This document shows positions 1 to 10,185 of a stretch of DNA of 64,000 nt, piece by piece. How positions within the stretch are numbered: position 1 is the stretch's first letter; every line of letters begins with the position of its first letter. Below the pieces are notes generated by a model that was not told the DNA's origin, did no database searches, and was given only the letters and a program-made list of their open reading frames with translations. Made by a program: the position numbers and the translations under genes. The DNA comes from Burkholderiales bacterium (GTDB taxonomy: Bacteria; Pseudomonadota; Gammaproteobacteria; Burkholderiales; Ga0077523), in NCBI GenBank assembly GCA_022843925.1, contig JALHMS010000005.1, positions 186,001 through 250,000 of the forward strand, given 5' to 3'.

Positions 1-1245
1 GACAGCGTGGTCGCCACCGCCGACCACAACACCCCGACCCGCGACTGGGACCAGGGCATCCGGGACCCGATCTCCCGGACCCAGGTCGAGACCCTGGACG
101 CGAACATCCGCGAGTACGGGGCCAAGGCCTACTTCCCCTTCCTCGACGCCCGGCAGGGCATCGTCCACGTGATCGGTCCCGAGCAGGGCGCAACTCTGCC
201 CGGCATGACCGTCGTCTGCGGGGACTCCCACACCAGCACCCATGGCGCCTTCGCGGCGCTGGCCTTCGGCATCGGTACCTCCGAGGTGGAGCACGTTCTC
301 GCCACCCAGACGCTCAACATGAAGAAGGCGAAGAGCATGCTGGTGCGCGTCGACGGCGCCCTCCGCGCCGGCGTGACCGCCAAGGACGTCGTCCTCGCCG
401 TGATCGGTCGGATCGGCACCGCGGGTGGCACCGGATGCGCGATCGAATTCGCCGGTAGCGTGATCCGCGGCCTGTCGATGGAAGGCCGGATGACCCTCTG
501 CAACATGGCCATCGAGGCGGGTGCGCGCGCCGGGATGGTGGCCGCGGACGACACAACGATCGAGTACGTGCGCGGGCGCAACTTCGCACCGAAGGGCGAT
601 CACTGGGATCGTGCGGTGGCCTACTGGCGCACCCTGAAGTCGGACGAGGGCGCCATCTTCGACAAGACGGTGGTGCTGAACGGCGGCGACATCGCGCCGC
701 AGGTCACGTGGGGCACATCGCCCGAGATGGTGGGCTCCGTGGAGGGCAACGTGCCCGACCCGGCGCGCATCGAGGACCCCGTCAAGCGGGCCTCGCTCGA
801 GCGGGCCCTGCACTACATGGGGCTCCAGCCCAACACGCCCATCACCGAGATCCGCATCGACAAGGTCTTCATCGGTTCGTGCACTAACTCGCGCATCGAG
901 GACCTGCGGGCCGCGGCCACGGTCGTGAGGGGGCGGCAGGTCGCAGCCGGCGTGAAGCTCGCGATGGTGGTGCCGGGGTCGGGTCTGGTGAAGCGCCAGG
1001 CTGAGTCGGAAGGTCTGGACCGCGTCTTCCGCGACGCCGGCTTCGAGTGGCGCGAACCGGGCTGCTCGATGTGCCTCGCCATGAACGACGACCGCCTGGA
1101 GCCCGGCGAGCGATGCGCCTCCACGTCGAACCGCAACTTCGAAGGTCGCCAGGGTGCCGGCGGCCGGACGCATCTCGTGAGCCCGGCGATGGCTGCCGCT
1201 GCCGCCATCGCCGGCCGCTTCGTCGATGTCCGCAAGATCCTCTGA
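1..1245 (+). CDS. leuC: 3-isopropylmalate dehydratase large subunit (5'-truncated)
   Basis: This is the aconitase-family large subunit that, with LeuD, isomerises 2-isopropylmalate to 3-isopropylmalate in cytoplasmic leucine synthesis. The frame is open from base 1, and about 414 codons are present against roughly 470 in the family, so about 55 N-terminal residues lie outside the window. The [4Fe-4S] ligands are visible: Cys in GSCTNS (codon at 880) and two Cys in GCSMC (codons at 1063 and 1072). The C-terminal [17 protein letters not shown] signature is intact. It leads a leu operon with an entericidin gene 12 bases downstream, then leuD and leuB. Confidence 0.97.
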   Translation, partial: DSVVATADHNTPTRDWDQGIRDPISRTQVETLDANIREYGAKAYFPFLDARQGIVHVIGPEQGATLPGMTVVCGDSHTSTHGAFAALAFGIGTSEVEHVLATQTLNMKKAKSMLVRVDGALRAGVTAKDVVLAVIGRIGTAGGTGCAIEFAGSVIRGLSMEGRMTLCNMAIEAGARAGMVAADDTTIEYVRGRNFAPKGDHWDRAVAYWRTLKSDEGAIFDKTVVLNGGDIAPQVTWGTSPEMVGSVEGNVPDPARIEDPVKRASLERALHYMGLQPNTPITEIRIDKVFIGSCTNSRIEDLRAAATVVRGRQVAAGVKLAMVVPGSGLVKRQAESEGLDRVFRDAGFEWREPGCSMCLAMNDDRLEPGERCASTSNRNFEGRQGAGGRTHLVSPAMAAAAAIAGRFVDVRKIL

Positions 1246-1257
1246 CCGGAGAACCCC

Positions 1258-1446
1258 ATGCGAAAAGTCATGCTCCCCTTCGCCATTGCCCTCGTGACTG
1301 CGGTTGCGATCACCGGCTGCAACACCGTGGAAGGTGTCGGCAAGGACCTCAAGGCCGCCGGCCAGAAGATCGAGGGTGCCGCGGCGAAGAAGGACGACAA
1401 GAAGGACGCCGGCGCCGCGCCGGAACGTGGTTCGGAGAAGTACTGA
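1258..1446 (+). CDS. Entericidin A/B family small lipoprotein
   Basis: A 62-residue protein with a short charged N-terminus, a hydrophobic stretch and the lipobox ITGC, giving lipidation at Cys21. The mature part is small and rich in Lys, Ala and Asp, typical of the entericidin family of bacteriolytic or antidote lipoproteins. It lies between leuC and leuD with gaps of 12 and 2 bases, so it is cotranscribed with leucine genes; this insertion recurs in betaproteobacteria. The family assignment is firm from lipobox, length and composition. Its role in a leucine operon is unknown. Confidence 0.85.
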   Translation: MRKVMLPFAIALVTAVAITGCNTVEGVGKDLKAAGQKIEGAAAKKDDKKDAGAAPERGSEKY

Positions 1447-1448
1447 AC

Positions 1449-2087
1449 ATGGAAAAGTTCACCGTCCTCGACGGGCTCGTGGCACCGCTCGATCGTCCCA
1501 ACGTCGACACCGACGCGATCATCCCGAAACAGTTCCTGAAATCGATCAAGCGCAGCGGCTTCGGCCCGAACCTGTTCGACGAATGGCGCTACCTGGATCA
1601 CGGCGAGCCGGGCATGGACAACAGCAAGCGGCCGCTGAACCCGAACTTCGTGTTGAACCAGCCCAGGTATCGCGGTGCGCAGATCCTGCTCGCGCGCGAG
1701 AACTTCGGCTGCGGATCTTCGCGCGAACATGCACCGTGGGCCCTCACGGACTTCGGCTTCCGCGCGATCGTGGCGCCGAGCTACGCCGATATCTTCTTCA
1801 ACAACAGCTTCAAGAACGGCCTGCTGCCGGTGATCATGCCGGCGGCGGTCGTCGATCGCCTGTTCCTCGAGGCCGAGGCGATGCCCGGTTTCCGCCTGAC
1901 GATCGATCTGCCGCGGCAGGTGGTGGTGATCCCTGGCGGCCAGGAGTTCCGCTTCGAGGTCGATGCCTTCCGCAAGCACAACATGGTGGAAGGCCTGGAC
2001 GAGATCGGGCTCACGCTGAAGCAGAGCGACACCATCCGCGCTTTCGAGGAGCGCCATCGCGCCGCCCAGCCCTGGCTGTTCGTCTGA
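1449..2087 (+). CDS. leuD: 3-isopropylmalate dehydratase small subunit
   Basis: The swivel-domain partner of LeuC; the heterodimer carries out the second step of leucine synthesis. The open frame runs further upstream, but the ATG at 1449 gives the family N-terminus ([20 protein letters not shown]) and a normal length of 212 residues. The substrate-binding loop [14 protein letters not shown] begins at residue 86. The start lies 2 bases after the entericidin stop, consistent with coupled translation. Confidence 0.97.
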   Translation: MEKFTVLDGLVAPLDRPNVDTDAIIPKQFLKSIKRSGFGPNLFDEWRYLDHGEPGMDNSKRPLNPNFVLNQPRYRGAQILLARENFGCGSSREHAPWALTDFGFRAIVAPSYADIFFNNSFKNGLLPVIMPAAVVDRLFLEAEAMPGFRLTIDLPRQVVVIPGGQEFRFEVDAFRKHNMVEGLDEIGLTLKQSDTIRAFEERHRAAQPWLFV

Positions 2088-2130
2088 CGGTCCGTCGCGA
2101 GCGCCCATCCCCCACTCCAGAGTCGACCCC

Positions 2131-3207
2131 ATGAAGATCGCAGTCCTCCCCGGTGACGGGATCGGTCCCGAAATAGTCCGCCAGGCCGTGAAGGTGCTGG
2201 AACGCCTGAAGGCCGACGGCCACGCCGTCGTGATCGAGACGGCGCCCATCGGTGGTGCCGGTTACGACGCCGCGGGCGATCCGCTGCCGGAGGCGACCCT
2301 CGCGCTCGCGAAGTCGGCCGACGCCGTGCTTCTCGGCGCGGTGGGTGGCCCGAAGTACGACACGCTCGACCGGCCGCTCCGACCCGAGCAGGGCCTGTTG
2401 CGGATTCGCCAGGCCCTCGGCCTCTTCACGAACCTGCGCCCAGCGCTGGTCTACGAAGAACTCGCCGATGCATCGAGCCTGCGCCCCGAGCTGGTGGCCG
2501 GACTCGACCTCATGATCCTGCGCGAACTCACCGGTGACATCTACTTCGGCCAGCCGCGCGGCCGGCGCGCGCTGGTCAATGGCGAGCGCGAGGGCTTCGA
2601 TACGATGAAGTACTCGGAGTCCGAGATCCGCCGGATCGCGCACGCGGGTTTCGCGATCGCCCGGAAGCGCGGAAAGAAGCTGTGTTCCGTCGACAAGGCC
2701 AACGTGCTCGACACCAGCATTCTCTGGCGCGAGGTCGTCAACGAGGTGGCGAAGGAGTATCCGGACGTCGCGCTATCGCACATGTACGTCGACAACGCCG
2801 CGATGCAACTGGTCCGGGCGCCGAAGCAGTTCGACGTGATCGTCACCGGCAATATGTTCGGGGACATCCTCTCCGACGAGGCTTCGATGCTCACCGGCTC
2901 CATCGGGATGCTGCCGTCGGCCTCGCTCGACGCCGCGGGCAAGGGGCTCTACGAACCGATCCATGGTTCGGCCCCCGACATCGCCGGTCGCGATGTCGCG
3001 AACCCGCTGGCCACCATCCTGTCCGTGGCGATGATGCTCCGCTACACCTTCTCCGACGAGGGCGCCGCCTCCCGTATCGAGGCCGCCGTGCGTCGTGTGC
3101 TCCGCGACGGTGTCCGCACGGCCGACATCGCGAAACCGGGGGAGGCGACCGTGGGCACCGAGCGGATGGGTGATGCAGTGGTGGCGGCACTTTCCGCACA
3201 CCGCTGA
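2131..3207 (+). CDS. leuB: 3-isopropylmalate dehydrogenase
   Basis: NAD-dependent oxidative decarboxylation of 3-isopropylmalate, the third leucine-specific step. At 358 residues it has family length, starting [16 protein letters not shown]. The metal and substrate aspartates are in [14 protein letters not shown] (Asp245 and Asp249), followed by the nucleotide-binding segment [12 protein letters not shown]. It is 43 bases after leuD on the same strand, completing leuC-leuD-leuB. Asd follows 30 bases later. Confidence 0.98.
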   Translation: MKIAVLPGDGIGPEIVRQAVKVLERLKADGHAVVIETAPIGGAGYDAAGDPLPEATLALAKSADAVLLGAVGGPKYDTLDRPLRPEQGLLRIRQALGLFTNLRPALVYEELADASSLRPELVAGLDLMILRELTGDIYFGQPRGRRALVNGEREGFDTMKYSESEIRRIAHAGFAIARKRGKKLCSVDKANVLDTSILWREVVNEVAKEYPDVALSHMYVDNAAMQLVRAPKQFDVIVTGNMFGDILSDEASMLTGSIGMLPSASLDAAGKGLYEPIHGSAPDIAGRDVANPLATILSVAMMLRYTFSDEGAASRIEAAVRRVLRDGVRTADIAKPGEATVGTERMGDAVVAALSAHR

Positions 3208-3237
3208 CCGACAACGACAGACGCGGAGGACGGAACG

Positions 3238-4362
3238 ATGGCGATGATGCGCGTGGGGTTCGTAGGGTGGCGCGGCATGGTGGGCTCGGTACTCATGCAG
3301 CGGATGGTCTGGGAGAAGGACTTCCGGGTGCTGGACCCGGTGTTCTTCAGTACCTCCAATGTGGGCGGCGCCGGGCCGGAGATCGGCCGCGAGCTCCCGC
3401 CCCTCGGCGACGCGAACGACCTCGCGCAGCTCGCCGCCATGGACGCGATCGTGTCGTGCCAGGGGGGCGACTACACCAACGCCGTGCACCCGAAGCTGCG
3501 CGCCGCCGGCTGGCAGGGCTATTGGATCGATGCGGCGTCGGCCCTGCGGATGCACGACAGCGCCGTGATCATCCTCGACCCGGTGAACCGCCCGGTGATC
3601 GATGGCGCGCTCGATCGTGGCGTGAAGGACTACGTGGGCGGCAACTGCACCGTCAGTCTGATGCTGATGGCGCTGGCCGGCCTGTTCCGGGCCGGCCTCG
3701 TCGAGTGGGTCACGGCGATGACCTACCAGGCGGCCTCCGGTGCCGGCGCGCAGAACATGCGCGAGCTGATCGACCAGATGGGGGCGGCCCATGCCGCCGC
3801 CCAGGATGCCCTCCGCCAGCCGGCGGCCACGATCCTCGAGGTCGATCGGGCCGTGCACCAGGCCATGGGCAGTCTCGACTTTCCAACCGAGCACTTCGGT
3901 TTTCCCCTTGCCGGGAGTCTGCTTCCCTGGATCGACAAGGATCTCGGCAACGGGCAGAGCCGCGAGGAGTGGAAAGGGATGGCGGAGACCAACAAGATCC
4001 TCGGACTCCCGACCGGACGGATCCCGGTGGACGGTGTCTGCGTCCGGATCGGCGCCATGCGCTGCCACAGCCAGGCGCTCACCATCAAGCTCGCCCGGGA
4101 TGTCCCGATCGACGAGATCCACGGGATGCTTGCCGAGGCCCACGAGTGGGTGAAGGTGGTGCCGAACACCCGCGAGGCCTCGCTGGCAGGCCTCACGCCC
4201 GCGGCGGTCTCCGGGCGCCTGGAGGTTCCCGTCGGGCGCCTCCGCAAGCTGCCCATGGGTGGCGACTACCTCACCGCCTTCACCGTCGGCGATCAGTTGC
4301 TCTGGGGAGCCGCCGAACCGCTCCGACGCATGCTCCGCATCCTGCTCGAACGACAGCACTGA
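3238..4362 (+). CDS. asd: Aspartate-semialdehyde dehydrogenase
   Basis: NADPH-dependent reduction of aspartyl-phosphate to the semialdehyde, the branch point to lysine/diaminopimelate, threonine and methionine. The 374-residue protein has the N-terminal nucleotide loop [13 protein letters not shown] and the nucleophilic cysteine Cys137 in GGNCTVSLM. The ATG at 3238 is chosen because GGAGGA sits about 7 bases upstream; a second ATG nine bases on is possible. It is on the same strand 30 bases after leuB, an arrangement usual in betaproteobacteria. Confidence 0.97.
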   Translation: MAMMRVGFVGWRGMVGSVLMQRMVWEKDFRVLDPVFFSTSNVGGAGPEIGRELPPLGDANDLAQLAAMDAIVSCQGGDYTNAVHPKLRAAGWQGYWIDAASALRMHDSAVIILDPVNRPVIDGALDRGVKDYVGGNCTVSLMLMALAGLFRAGLVEWVTAMTYQAASGAGAQNMRELIDQMGAAHAAAQDALRQPAATILEVDRAVHQAMGSLDFPTEHFGFPLAGSLLPWIDKDLGNGQSREEWKGMAETNKILGLPTGRIPVDGVCVRIGAMRCHSQALTIKLARDVPIDEIHGMLAEAHEWVKVVPNTREASLAGLTPAAVSGRLEVPVGRLRKLPMGGDYLTAFTVGDQLLWGAAEPLRRMLRILLERQH

Positions 4363-4374
4363 TCTGTCCACCAC

Positions 4375-4400
4375 GGCCGGTGCCGCGCTTGGCACCGGCC
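4375..4400 (+). terminator. GC-rich stem-loop after asd
   Basis: Arms of ten bases (GGCCGGTGCC at 4375-4384 and its complement at 4391-4400) enclose a 6-base loop 13 bases after the asd stop. No T-run follows, so Rho-dependent or partial termination, or mRNA 3' protection, are all possible. The rest of 4401-4560 shows no gene. Confidence 0.5.
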
Positions 4401-4569
4401 CGAGATCCCTCCATCCCCCCTTTGCCCTCGCCGGAATCCGGCGGCCGCGCCAACGCCTGCGCCGGAATCGGCGGTTCTTGGGTTCCGGTCATGACGATGG
4501 GCTTCAGTCACGCAGAAATGCGCCGAAAAATGAAGCTCAAGCGGGGTATATGTGAGAGCTGAGATTAGC

Positions 4570-4598
4570 TTGCAACCCTAACCCCATGATGTTATTTT
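4570..4598 (+). promoter_or_regulatory. Candidate sigma-70 promoter of fimV
   Basis: TTGCAA (4570-4575) and TATTTT (4593-4598) are separated by exactly 17 bases, in an AT-richer island within otherwise GC-rich DNA, 34 bases before the fimV start. This is a motif match by eye only. Confidence 0.5.
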
Positions 4599-4631
4599 TC
4601 TTCCAAAGTCCTAGAGTCTAAGGGTGGCGCG

Positions 4632-7412
4632 GTGGGAAAACGTCTGATTCGCGCGGCCGCCGCCGCGCTCGTGCTTTCGGTGGCGTCCCTTGGGGCAGAG
4701 GCGGCAGGCCTGGGTCGATTGACCGTTCTGTCGTCCCTGGGGCAACCGTTCCGGGGTGAGATCGACCTCGTATCGGTGAAGAAGGAAGAGATCTCCTCGC
4801 TCACGGCGCGCATGGCGTCGCCCGATGCGTTTCGTCAGGCAGATCTGCCATTCACCGCGTACGTCTCCAATCTGAAGCTCTCGCTCGAGAAGCGGCCGAA
4901 CGGCGATCCGTACGTGAAGATCACCGCCGCGCAGCCGCTGGCCGAGCCCTTCATCGATTTTCTCGTGGAACTGGGCTGGACCTCCGGTCGCCTTGTGCGT
5001 GCCTACACGGCGCTGCTCGATCCGCCCGTGATCGGCGACGATCCGTCCGACACCAAGCTGCAGGCGGCTCCCGCGCAAGCCGCGGTGAGTCCGGACATGC
5101 GCCCCGCGGCGACAGCCGCAGCGCCCGAGAAACCCGCGGAGCCGATGGTCGAAACTCGCCCGCGGCCCGAGGATGCTCCGATTCAGTCCGTTCCCGAGGC
5201 TGCACCCGCGCCAGCGTCCGAGTCGACCGCAAGTGCGGCGCCGACATCGAACGGCAGCGCAGCATCGGCGGACTACAAGACCAAGCGCGGTGACACACTC
5301 GGGAAGATCGCCAGGGCGAACAAGCCCGCCGACCTGTCACTCGAGCAGATGCTGGTTCTCCTCTATCGCACGAACCCCGACGCCTTCGATGGCAAGAACA
5401 TGAACCGCCTGCGGGCAGGGCGGGTTCTGCGCATGCCCGATGCCACCGACGCCGCCAGCGTCGCACCCGAGGAGGCACGCAAAGAGGTCCGTGTCCAGGC
5501 AGCCAACTGGAACGCCTATCGAGAAAAGCTCGCTGCCATGACGGCTGCGGCCTCCGCTGACGATCCGCTCTCCGGGCAGAGTGCCTCTGGCAGGATCTCG
5601 ACCACGGTGGACGAGAAGACCCAGGCCGCGGCGGAACCTGCGAAGGAAGTCCTGAAGCTCTCGAAGGGCGAAGGCGCCGGAGCGGCCGCCACCTCCGACA
5701 AGGACGGCAAGTCTCAGCAGCGCATCCGTACGTTGGAAGAGGAGGTCGCGGCCAAGGGCAAGGCGGTCGCGGATGCCAACGAACGCATCGGGCAGCTCGA
5801 GAAGCAGATCAAGGACATGCAGGCGCTCGTCGAGATGAAGAGCAAGAGCGTGGCGGACCTGAAGGTGCCGCCCGCACCCGCACCCGCACCCGTCGCGCCC
5901 GCACCGGTGGCTCCGGACGCTGCCGCCGGCGCGACGCCGACGGGCGAGCAGTCCTCGACTTTGCAATCGAAGACCGAGCCGACCCCGGCACCGACGGAAC
6001 CGATGGCGGCAACGCCGCCCGCTGCGGAACCGGCCGAAGCCCCGGCCGAGGCACCGCCTCCCCGCAAGCCCTTCGTCCCGACCCCGCCGCCGCCGCCGCC
6101 GAGCCTGATCGACGAGATCATGGGGGAACCGCTCTACCTTGCAGGTGGTGCAGCGGTCATCGCAGCCCTGGGCGGTCTGGGCTTCATGCGCTGGAAACGT
6201 CGTCGCGGCGCGGCCGAGGGCGCCGATGCCGACGATGGCGCAGGCGCATCCCCAGGGCCAGCGGGCGGGTCGACGGACTCCGACGAGGCCCCGCCGGCGA
6301 CCACGGCCGATGGCAGCGATCCCCTCCAGGAAGCCGAGGTGTTCCTCATCTATGGTCGGGATGCACAGGCCGAGGAGCGCCTCCGGGAGGCCATCGTCGC
6401 GACGCCGACCCGCTACGAACTGCACGCGAAGCTGCTCGAGATCTACGCGAAGCGCGGCGATCCGGTGGCGTTCGAGGACGTCGCCAAGGACCTGCAGATG
6501 GGCACCAACGCCGAGGGCGAGCTCTGGGAGAAGGCCGCGAAGATGGGCTACCAGATCGACCCGGGCAACCCGCGCTACGCGTCCGGTCGACCCGACGAGG
6601 ACGACACCGAGCGGACATTCCCGGGCGCCGAATCGACCGTCCAGATGTCGGCTTTCGGCACGGGCGAGGCCGGGAGCAACGACCTCGATTTCAACCTCGG
6701 CTTCGACGAGATGCCGTCGGGCACATCGTCCACGGACATCGACCTCGGCGAACTCGGCGAGGAACTGTCTAACCAGGCCGCCACTTCCACGGACATCGAT
6801 CTCAGCGATCTGACCGACAGCGGGTCCGGCGCGGAGGACATCCTCGACCCGAGCAAGACCATCATCACGTCGGCCGACGAGATCCTTCCCACGACGCAGA
6901 TGGAAGCCTTCGATCCCACGGCCTCCCTCGGTGCGCCGGACACCGGTGATCTTCCGACCTTGCCCGGCATTCCGGCCGGGTCGGCGGCGGCGGCGGCCGA
7001 TGACCTCGGACTGGATTTCGATCTGGGGGATGCGACCGCGGAGGCTGCCGACGACTCCATCGCCGGTGGTGGTGGCGACATGGACGGCATCAGTTTCGAT
7101 CTCAGCACGCTGCAACTCGATTCGCCCCCGCTGGAAGGCGGGGCCGAGCCTGAAGCCGCGGCGACCGGTTCCGCGCCGGAACTCGATCTGTCGGGCATCA
7201 GCCTGGAGCTCGGGGAGAGCAGCGCCCCGGCGGAGTCCACGGGGGTCAAGGATGAGAAGTGGTACGACGTGCAGACCAAGTTCGACCTCGCAAAGGCCTA
7301 TCAGGAGATGGGTGACCGCGAAGGTGCTCGCGAGATCCTCGACGAGGTGATCTCCGAGGGGGATCCCGAACAGCGTGCTGCCGCCGAGGCCCTGATGGGG
7401 ACGCTCCAATAG
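4632..7412 (+). CDS. fimV: FimV/HubP-like polar peptidoglycan-binding scaffold protein
   Basis: A 926-residue inner-membrane protein of the FimV family, which organises the cell pole, twitching motility and type IV pili. Domains in order: signal/anchor (1-25); N-terminal FimV domain beginning GLGRLTVLSSLGQPFRGEI; a LysM peptidoglycan-binding domain (about 215-268); a Lys/Glu-rich coiled coil (about 355-400); a Pro/Ala linker; a transmembrane helix (about 500-519); a long acidic cytoplasmic region; and the C-terminal TPR-like FimV domain (about 877-926). The start is GTG at 4632, giving a proper signal sequence. It sits between asd and truA as in other betaproteobacteria. Confidence 0.93.
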   Translation: MGKRLIRAAAAALVLSVASLGAEAAGLGRLTVLSSLGQPFRGEIDLVSVKKEEISSLTARMASPDAFRQADLPFTAYVSNLKLSLEKRPNGDPYVKITAAQPLAEPFIDFLVELGWTSGRLVRAYTALLDPPVIGDDPSDTKLQAAPAQAAVSPDMRPAATAAAPEKPAEPMVETRPRPEDAPIQSVPEAAPAPASESTASAAPTSNGSAASADYKTKRGDTLGKIARANKPADLSLEQMLVLLYRTNPDAFDGKNMNRLRAGRVLRMPDATDAASVAPEEARKEVRVQAANWNAYREKLAAMTAAASADDPLSGQSASGRISTTVDEKTQAAAEPAKEVLKLSKGEGAGAAATSDKDGKSQQRIRTLEEEVAAKGKAVADANERIGQLEKQIKDMQALVEMKSKSVADLKVPPAPAPAPVAPAPVAPDAAAGATPTGEQSSTLQSKTEPTPAPTEPMAATPPAAEPAEAPAEAPPPRKPFVPTPPPPPPSLIDEIMGEPLYLAGGAAVIAALGGLGFMRWKRRRGAAEGADADDGAGASPGPAGGSTDSDEAPPATTADGSDPLQEAEVFLIYGRDAQAEERLREAIVATPTRYELHAKLLEIYAKRGDPVAFEDVAKDLQMGTNAEGELWEKAAKMGYQIDPGNPRYASGRPDEDDTERTFPGAESTVQMSAFGTGEAGSNDLDFNLGFDEMPSGTSSTDIDLGELGEELSNQAATSTDIDLSDLTDSGSGAEDILDPSKTIITSADEILPTTQMEAFDPTASLGAPDTGDLPTLPGIPAGSAAAAADDLGLDFDLGDATAEAADDSIAGGGGDMDGISFDLSTLQLDSPPLEGGAEPEAAATGSAPELDLSGISLELGESSAPAESTGVKDEKWYDVQTKFDLAKAYQEMGDREGAREILDEVISEGDPEQRAAAEALMGTLQ

Positions 7413-7440
7413 TCGGTCATCGCATCCGTTTCGATGCCAC

Positions 7441-7467
7441 CACGGCGCCGCCTCGAGCGGCGCCGTG
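7441..7467 (+). terminator. Perfect stem-loop between fimV and truA
   Basis: CACGGCGCCGC and GCGGCGCCGTG (11-base arms) flank a 5-base loop and are followed by CGTTTC. It lies 29 bases after the fimV stop and resembles an intrinsic terminator with a short T-run. It overlaps the earlier in-frame GTG at 7465, which argues that truA starts downstream. Confidence 0.6.
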
Positions 7468-7488
7468 CGTTTCGGGCGCCCCGGTAAG

Positions 7489-8268
7489 GTGAGAATCGCT
7501 CTCGGCCTCGAGTACGACGGCAGTGCGTTCCACGGCTGGCAGACGCAGCCCGGAGGCGAGACCGTCCAGGATGCTCTCGAAGCCGCCCTGACGCGGATTG
7601 CCGGTCATCCGGTTCCGACGATCTGCGCAGGCCGGACGGACACCGGTGTGCATGCGACCGGCCAGGTCGTGCACTTCGATACCGAAGCATGCCGCCCCCT
7701 CGAGGCCTGGGTCCGCGGCACCAACAGCCAGTTGCCGGCCGGGGTGAGCGTGGTCTGGTCGCGGGAGACGCCCCCCGGATTCCATGCGCGATTCGATGCC
7801 CTGTCCCGGACGTACCGATACTGGTTGCTGCCGCGTGCCGCCCGGCCTGGACTGCTGCAGCGGCGCGTGGGCTGGTGGCATGGCACGCTCGATGTCGATG
7901 CCATGCAAGCCGCGGCGGGCCGGCTGGTCGGTGAGCACGATTTCAGCGCCTTCCGGGCGGCGGAGTGTCAGGCGCGGACACCGGTCCGGACCCTGCAGCG
8001 TTGCGACGTCGGGGAGATCGGTCCGTACCTGAGGTTCGAGTTCCGGGCGAACGCCTTCCTGCAGCACATGGTCCGCAACATCGTCGGCGCGCTCGTGTAT
8101 GTCGGCGCCGGACGCGAGACTCCAGAGGGTCTGGCGTGCATTCTCGAGGCGCGTGACCGGAGACGTGCACCCCCGACGTTCGCCCCCGATGGTCTGTACC
8201 TCACTGCGGTGGAGTACCCTCCGGCGGCTGGTCTGCCGACGCAGGATCCGGCGCCCCACTTTCCCTGA
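7489..8268 (+). CDS. truA: tRNA pseudouridine(38-40) synthase
   Basis: Isomerises uridines 38-40 in the tRNA anticodon arm. The GTG at 7489 gives the family N-terminus MRIALGLEYDGSAFHGWQ and 259 residues. An in-frame GTG at 7465 is rejected because it lies in the stem-loop after fimV. The catalytic aspartate is Asp51 in GRTDTGVHATG. The C-terminal FRANAFLQHMVRNIVG motif is present. It is followed 12 bases later by trpF, in the conserved truA-trpF-trpB-trpA order. Confidence 0.95.
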   Translation: MRIALGLEYDGSAFHGWQTQPGGETVQDALEAALTRIAGHPVPTICAGRTDTGVHATGQVVHFDTEACRPLEAWVRGTNSQLPAGVSVVWSRETPPGFHARFDALSRTYRYWLLPRAARPGLLQRRVGWWHGTLDVDAMQAAAGRLVGEHDFSAFRAAECQARTPVRTLQRCDVGEIGPYLRFEFRANAFLQHMVRNIVGALVYVGAGRETPEGLACILEARDRRRAPPTFAPDGLYLTAVEYPPAAGLPTQDPAPHFP

Positions 8269-8280
8269 ACAGGTCGTCCC

Positions 8281-8904
8281 GTGCCCACGCGCATCAAGAT
8301 CTGCGGCATCACCCGTCCCGAGGACGCCCTGCGGGCGGCCGAGCTGGGCGCGGATGCCATCGGCCTCATCTTCTTTGCCGGAAGTGCCAGGCACGTGACC
8401 GCGACCCGGGCGCTGGAGGTGATCGCCAGGCTGCCGCCCTTCGTCACCACCGTCGGCCTGTTCGTGGATGCGCCGCGGGCCGAGGTCGATGCGGTCCTGT
8501 CGATCGTTCCTCTCGATCTGCTGCAGTTCCACGGGGACGAAACTCCGGCTTACTGCGAGAGCTTCGATCGGCCGTACATCAAGGCAATCGCAGCGGCGCC
8601 GGGGGTCGATTTGCTACAATCGGCCGGCTTTCACGCGAAGGCTCGCGCGCTGTTGGTGGACGCCTATGTTCCCGGTGTGGCCGGGGGCACCGGCGTCCAA
8701 GCCGATTGGTCCGCGATCCCGCAAAACCTTCCGATCCCCGTCGTTCTCGCGGGCGGCTTGCACGCCGGAAATGTGTCCGAGGCGATCCGCAGAGTCCATC
8801 CATGGGCCGTGGACGTTTCCAGCGGCGTCGAGCAGTCCAGGGGCATCAAGGATCACAACAAGATGGCCGCATTCGTGCGAGGAGTTCGCGATGCAGATGT
8901 ATGA
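8281..8904 (+). CDS. trpF: Phosphoribosylanthranilate isomerase
   Basis: TIM-barrel enzyme converting phosphoribosylanthranilate to the carboxyphenylamino-deoxyribulose phosphate in tryptophan synthesis. It has 207 residues from a GTG start. The general base Cys8 is in [11 protein letters not shown] and the general acid Asp127 in [15 protein letters not shown]; the phosphate loop GGLHAGNV lies near the C-terminus. Its last 14 bases overlap the start of trpB, pointing to translational coupling. Confidence 0.96.
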   Translation: MPTRIKICGITRPEDALRAAELGADAIGLIFFAGSARHVTATRALEVIARLPPFVTTVGLFVDAPRAEVDAVLSIVPLDLLQFHGDETPAYCESFDRPYIKAIAAAPGVDLLQSAGFHAKARALLVDAYVPGVAGGTGVQADWSAIPQNLPIPVVLAGGLHAGNVSEAIRRVHPWAVDVSSGVEQSRGIKDHNKMAAFVRGVRDADV

Positions 8905-10090
8905 CCTTCCCGACAGCAAGGGACACTTCGGCCCCTACGGTGGCGTGTTCGTCGCCGAGACCCTGATCCACGCCCTCGATGAACTGCGCACGCAGTACGA
9001 GTCGCTACGCAACGATCCGGCCTTCGTCGCCGAGTTCGAGCACGAGCTGAAGCACTACGTGGGGCGGCCGAGTCCGGTGTATCACGCCAAGCGCCTCAGC
9101 CAGAAAGCGGGCGGCGCCCAGATCTGGCTGAAGCGCGAAGACCTGAATCACACGGGTGCACACAAGATCAACAACACCATGGGGCAGGCGCTCGTCGCCC
9201 GCCACATGGGCAAGAAGCGGATCATTGCCGAGACCGGAGCCGGACAGCACGGCGTAGCCTCCGCCACGGTCGCCGCGAGATTCGGCATGGAGTGCGTCGT
9301 GTACATGGGGTCCGAGGACATCCATCGTCAGGCGCAGAACGTCTATCGCATGAAGCTGCTGGGGGCGTCTGTCGTCCCCGTCGAAAGCGGTTCCCGCACC
9401 CTGAAGGACGCCTTGAACGAGGCGATGCGCGACTGGGTCACCAACGTGGAGGGCACGTTCTACATCATCGGCACCGTCGCCGGTCCGCATCCGTATCCGA
9501 TGATGGTCCGCGATTTCAATTCGGTGGTCGGTCGCGAACTGCTCACGCAGATGCCCGATGTCCTCGGTCGGCAGCCGGATGCGATCCTCGCCTGCGTCGG
9601 CGGCGGCTCGAATGCCATGGGGGCCTTCTACCCGTACATCCCGCACGCCGACGTGCGTCTCATCGGCGTCGAGGCCGGCGGACTGGGTCTCGCGACCGGC
9701 AAGCACGCCGCGACACTGTGCGCCGGAACACCGGGTGTCCTGCATGGGAACCGCACCTACCTGATGCAGGATGCCAACGGCCAGATCATCGAGACCCACT
9801 CCATCTCGGCGGGTCTGGACTATCCCGGCGTCGGCCCCGAGCACGCATGGCTGAAGGACACCGGACGCGCCGAGTACGTCTCGGTGACCGACGACGAAGC
9901 CCTGGAGGCGTTCCACATGATGTGCCGCCTGGAGGGCATCATCCCGGCGCTCGAATCCAGTCATGCGGTGGCCCACGCCATGAAGATGGCGCGCGACATG
10001 AGCAGCGACAAGGTGCTGCTGGTGAACCTGTCCGGCCGAGGCGACAAGGACATGGCGACGGTTGCCGAGCGCTCCGGGCTGTCCCTCTGA
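8891..10090 (+). CDS. trpB: Tryptophan synthase beta chain
   Basis: PLP enzyme that condenses indole with serine to tryptophan in the alpha2-beta2 complex. The open frame extends upstream through trpF, but the ATG at 8891, preceded by GAGGAG, gives [18 protein letters not shown] and the usual 399 residues. The Schiff-base lysine is Lys92 in [10 protein letters not shown]; the phosphate-binding motif GGGSNAMG is present. trpF overlaps by 14 bases. A second ATG two codons downstream cannot be excluded. Confidence 0.97.
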   Translation: MQMYDLPDSKGHFGPYGGVFVAETLIHALDELRTQYESLRNDPAFVAEFEHELKHYVGRPSPVYHAKRLSQKAGGAQIWLKREDLNHTGAHKINNTMGQALVARHMGKKRIIAETGAGQHGVASATVAARFGMECVVYMGSEDIHRQAQNVYRMKLLGASVVPVESGSRTLKDALNEAMRDWVTNVEGTFYIIGTVAGPHPYPMMVRDFNSVVGRELLTQMPDVLGRQPDAILACVGGGSNAMGAFYPYIPHADVRLIGVEAGGLGLATGKHAATLCAGTPGVLHGNRTYLMQDANGQIIETHSISAGLDYPGVGPEHAWLKDTGRAEYVSVTDDEALEAFHMMCRLEGIIPALESSHAVAHAMKMARDMSSDKVLLVNLSGRGDKDMATVAERSGLSL

Positions 10091-10185
10091 GATGTGAAAG
10101 GCGGGCCTGGCATCGCCCGGCTCCGCCCCCGTACAGCTGCGCCCCACAATTCCAAGTTCACGGATCACGGATCTCAGACCCCCCA

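Noticed and set aside
5860-6100. Pro/Ala repeat in fimV as a mobile or recombinogenic repeat
   Set aside because: It is an in-frame linker typical of FimV and SPOR-type proteins.
5337-7409. 690-codon minus-strand frame opposite fimV
   Set aside because: Arg/Gly/Leu-rich mirror frame of the fimV low-complexity region.
10091-10185. Leader peptide or attenuator before trpA
   Set aside because: No Trp-rich small frame and no terminator pair were visible; it looks like a plain intergenic gap.
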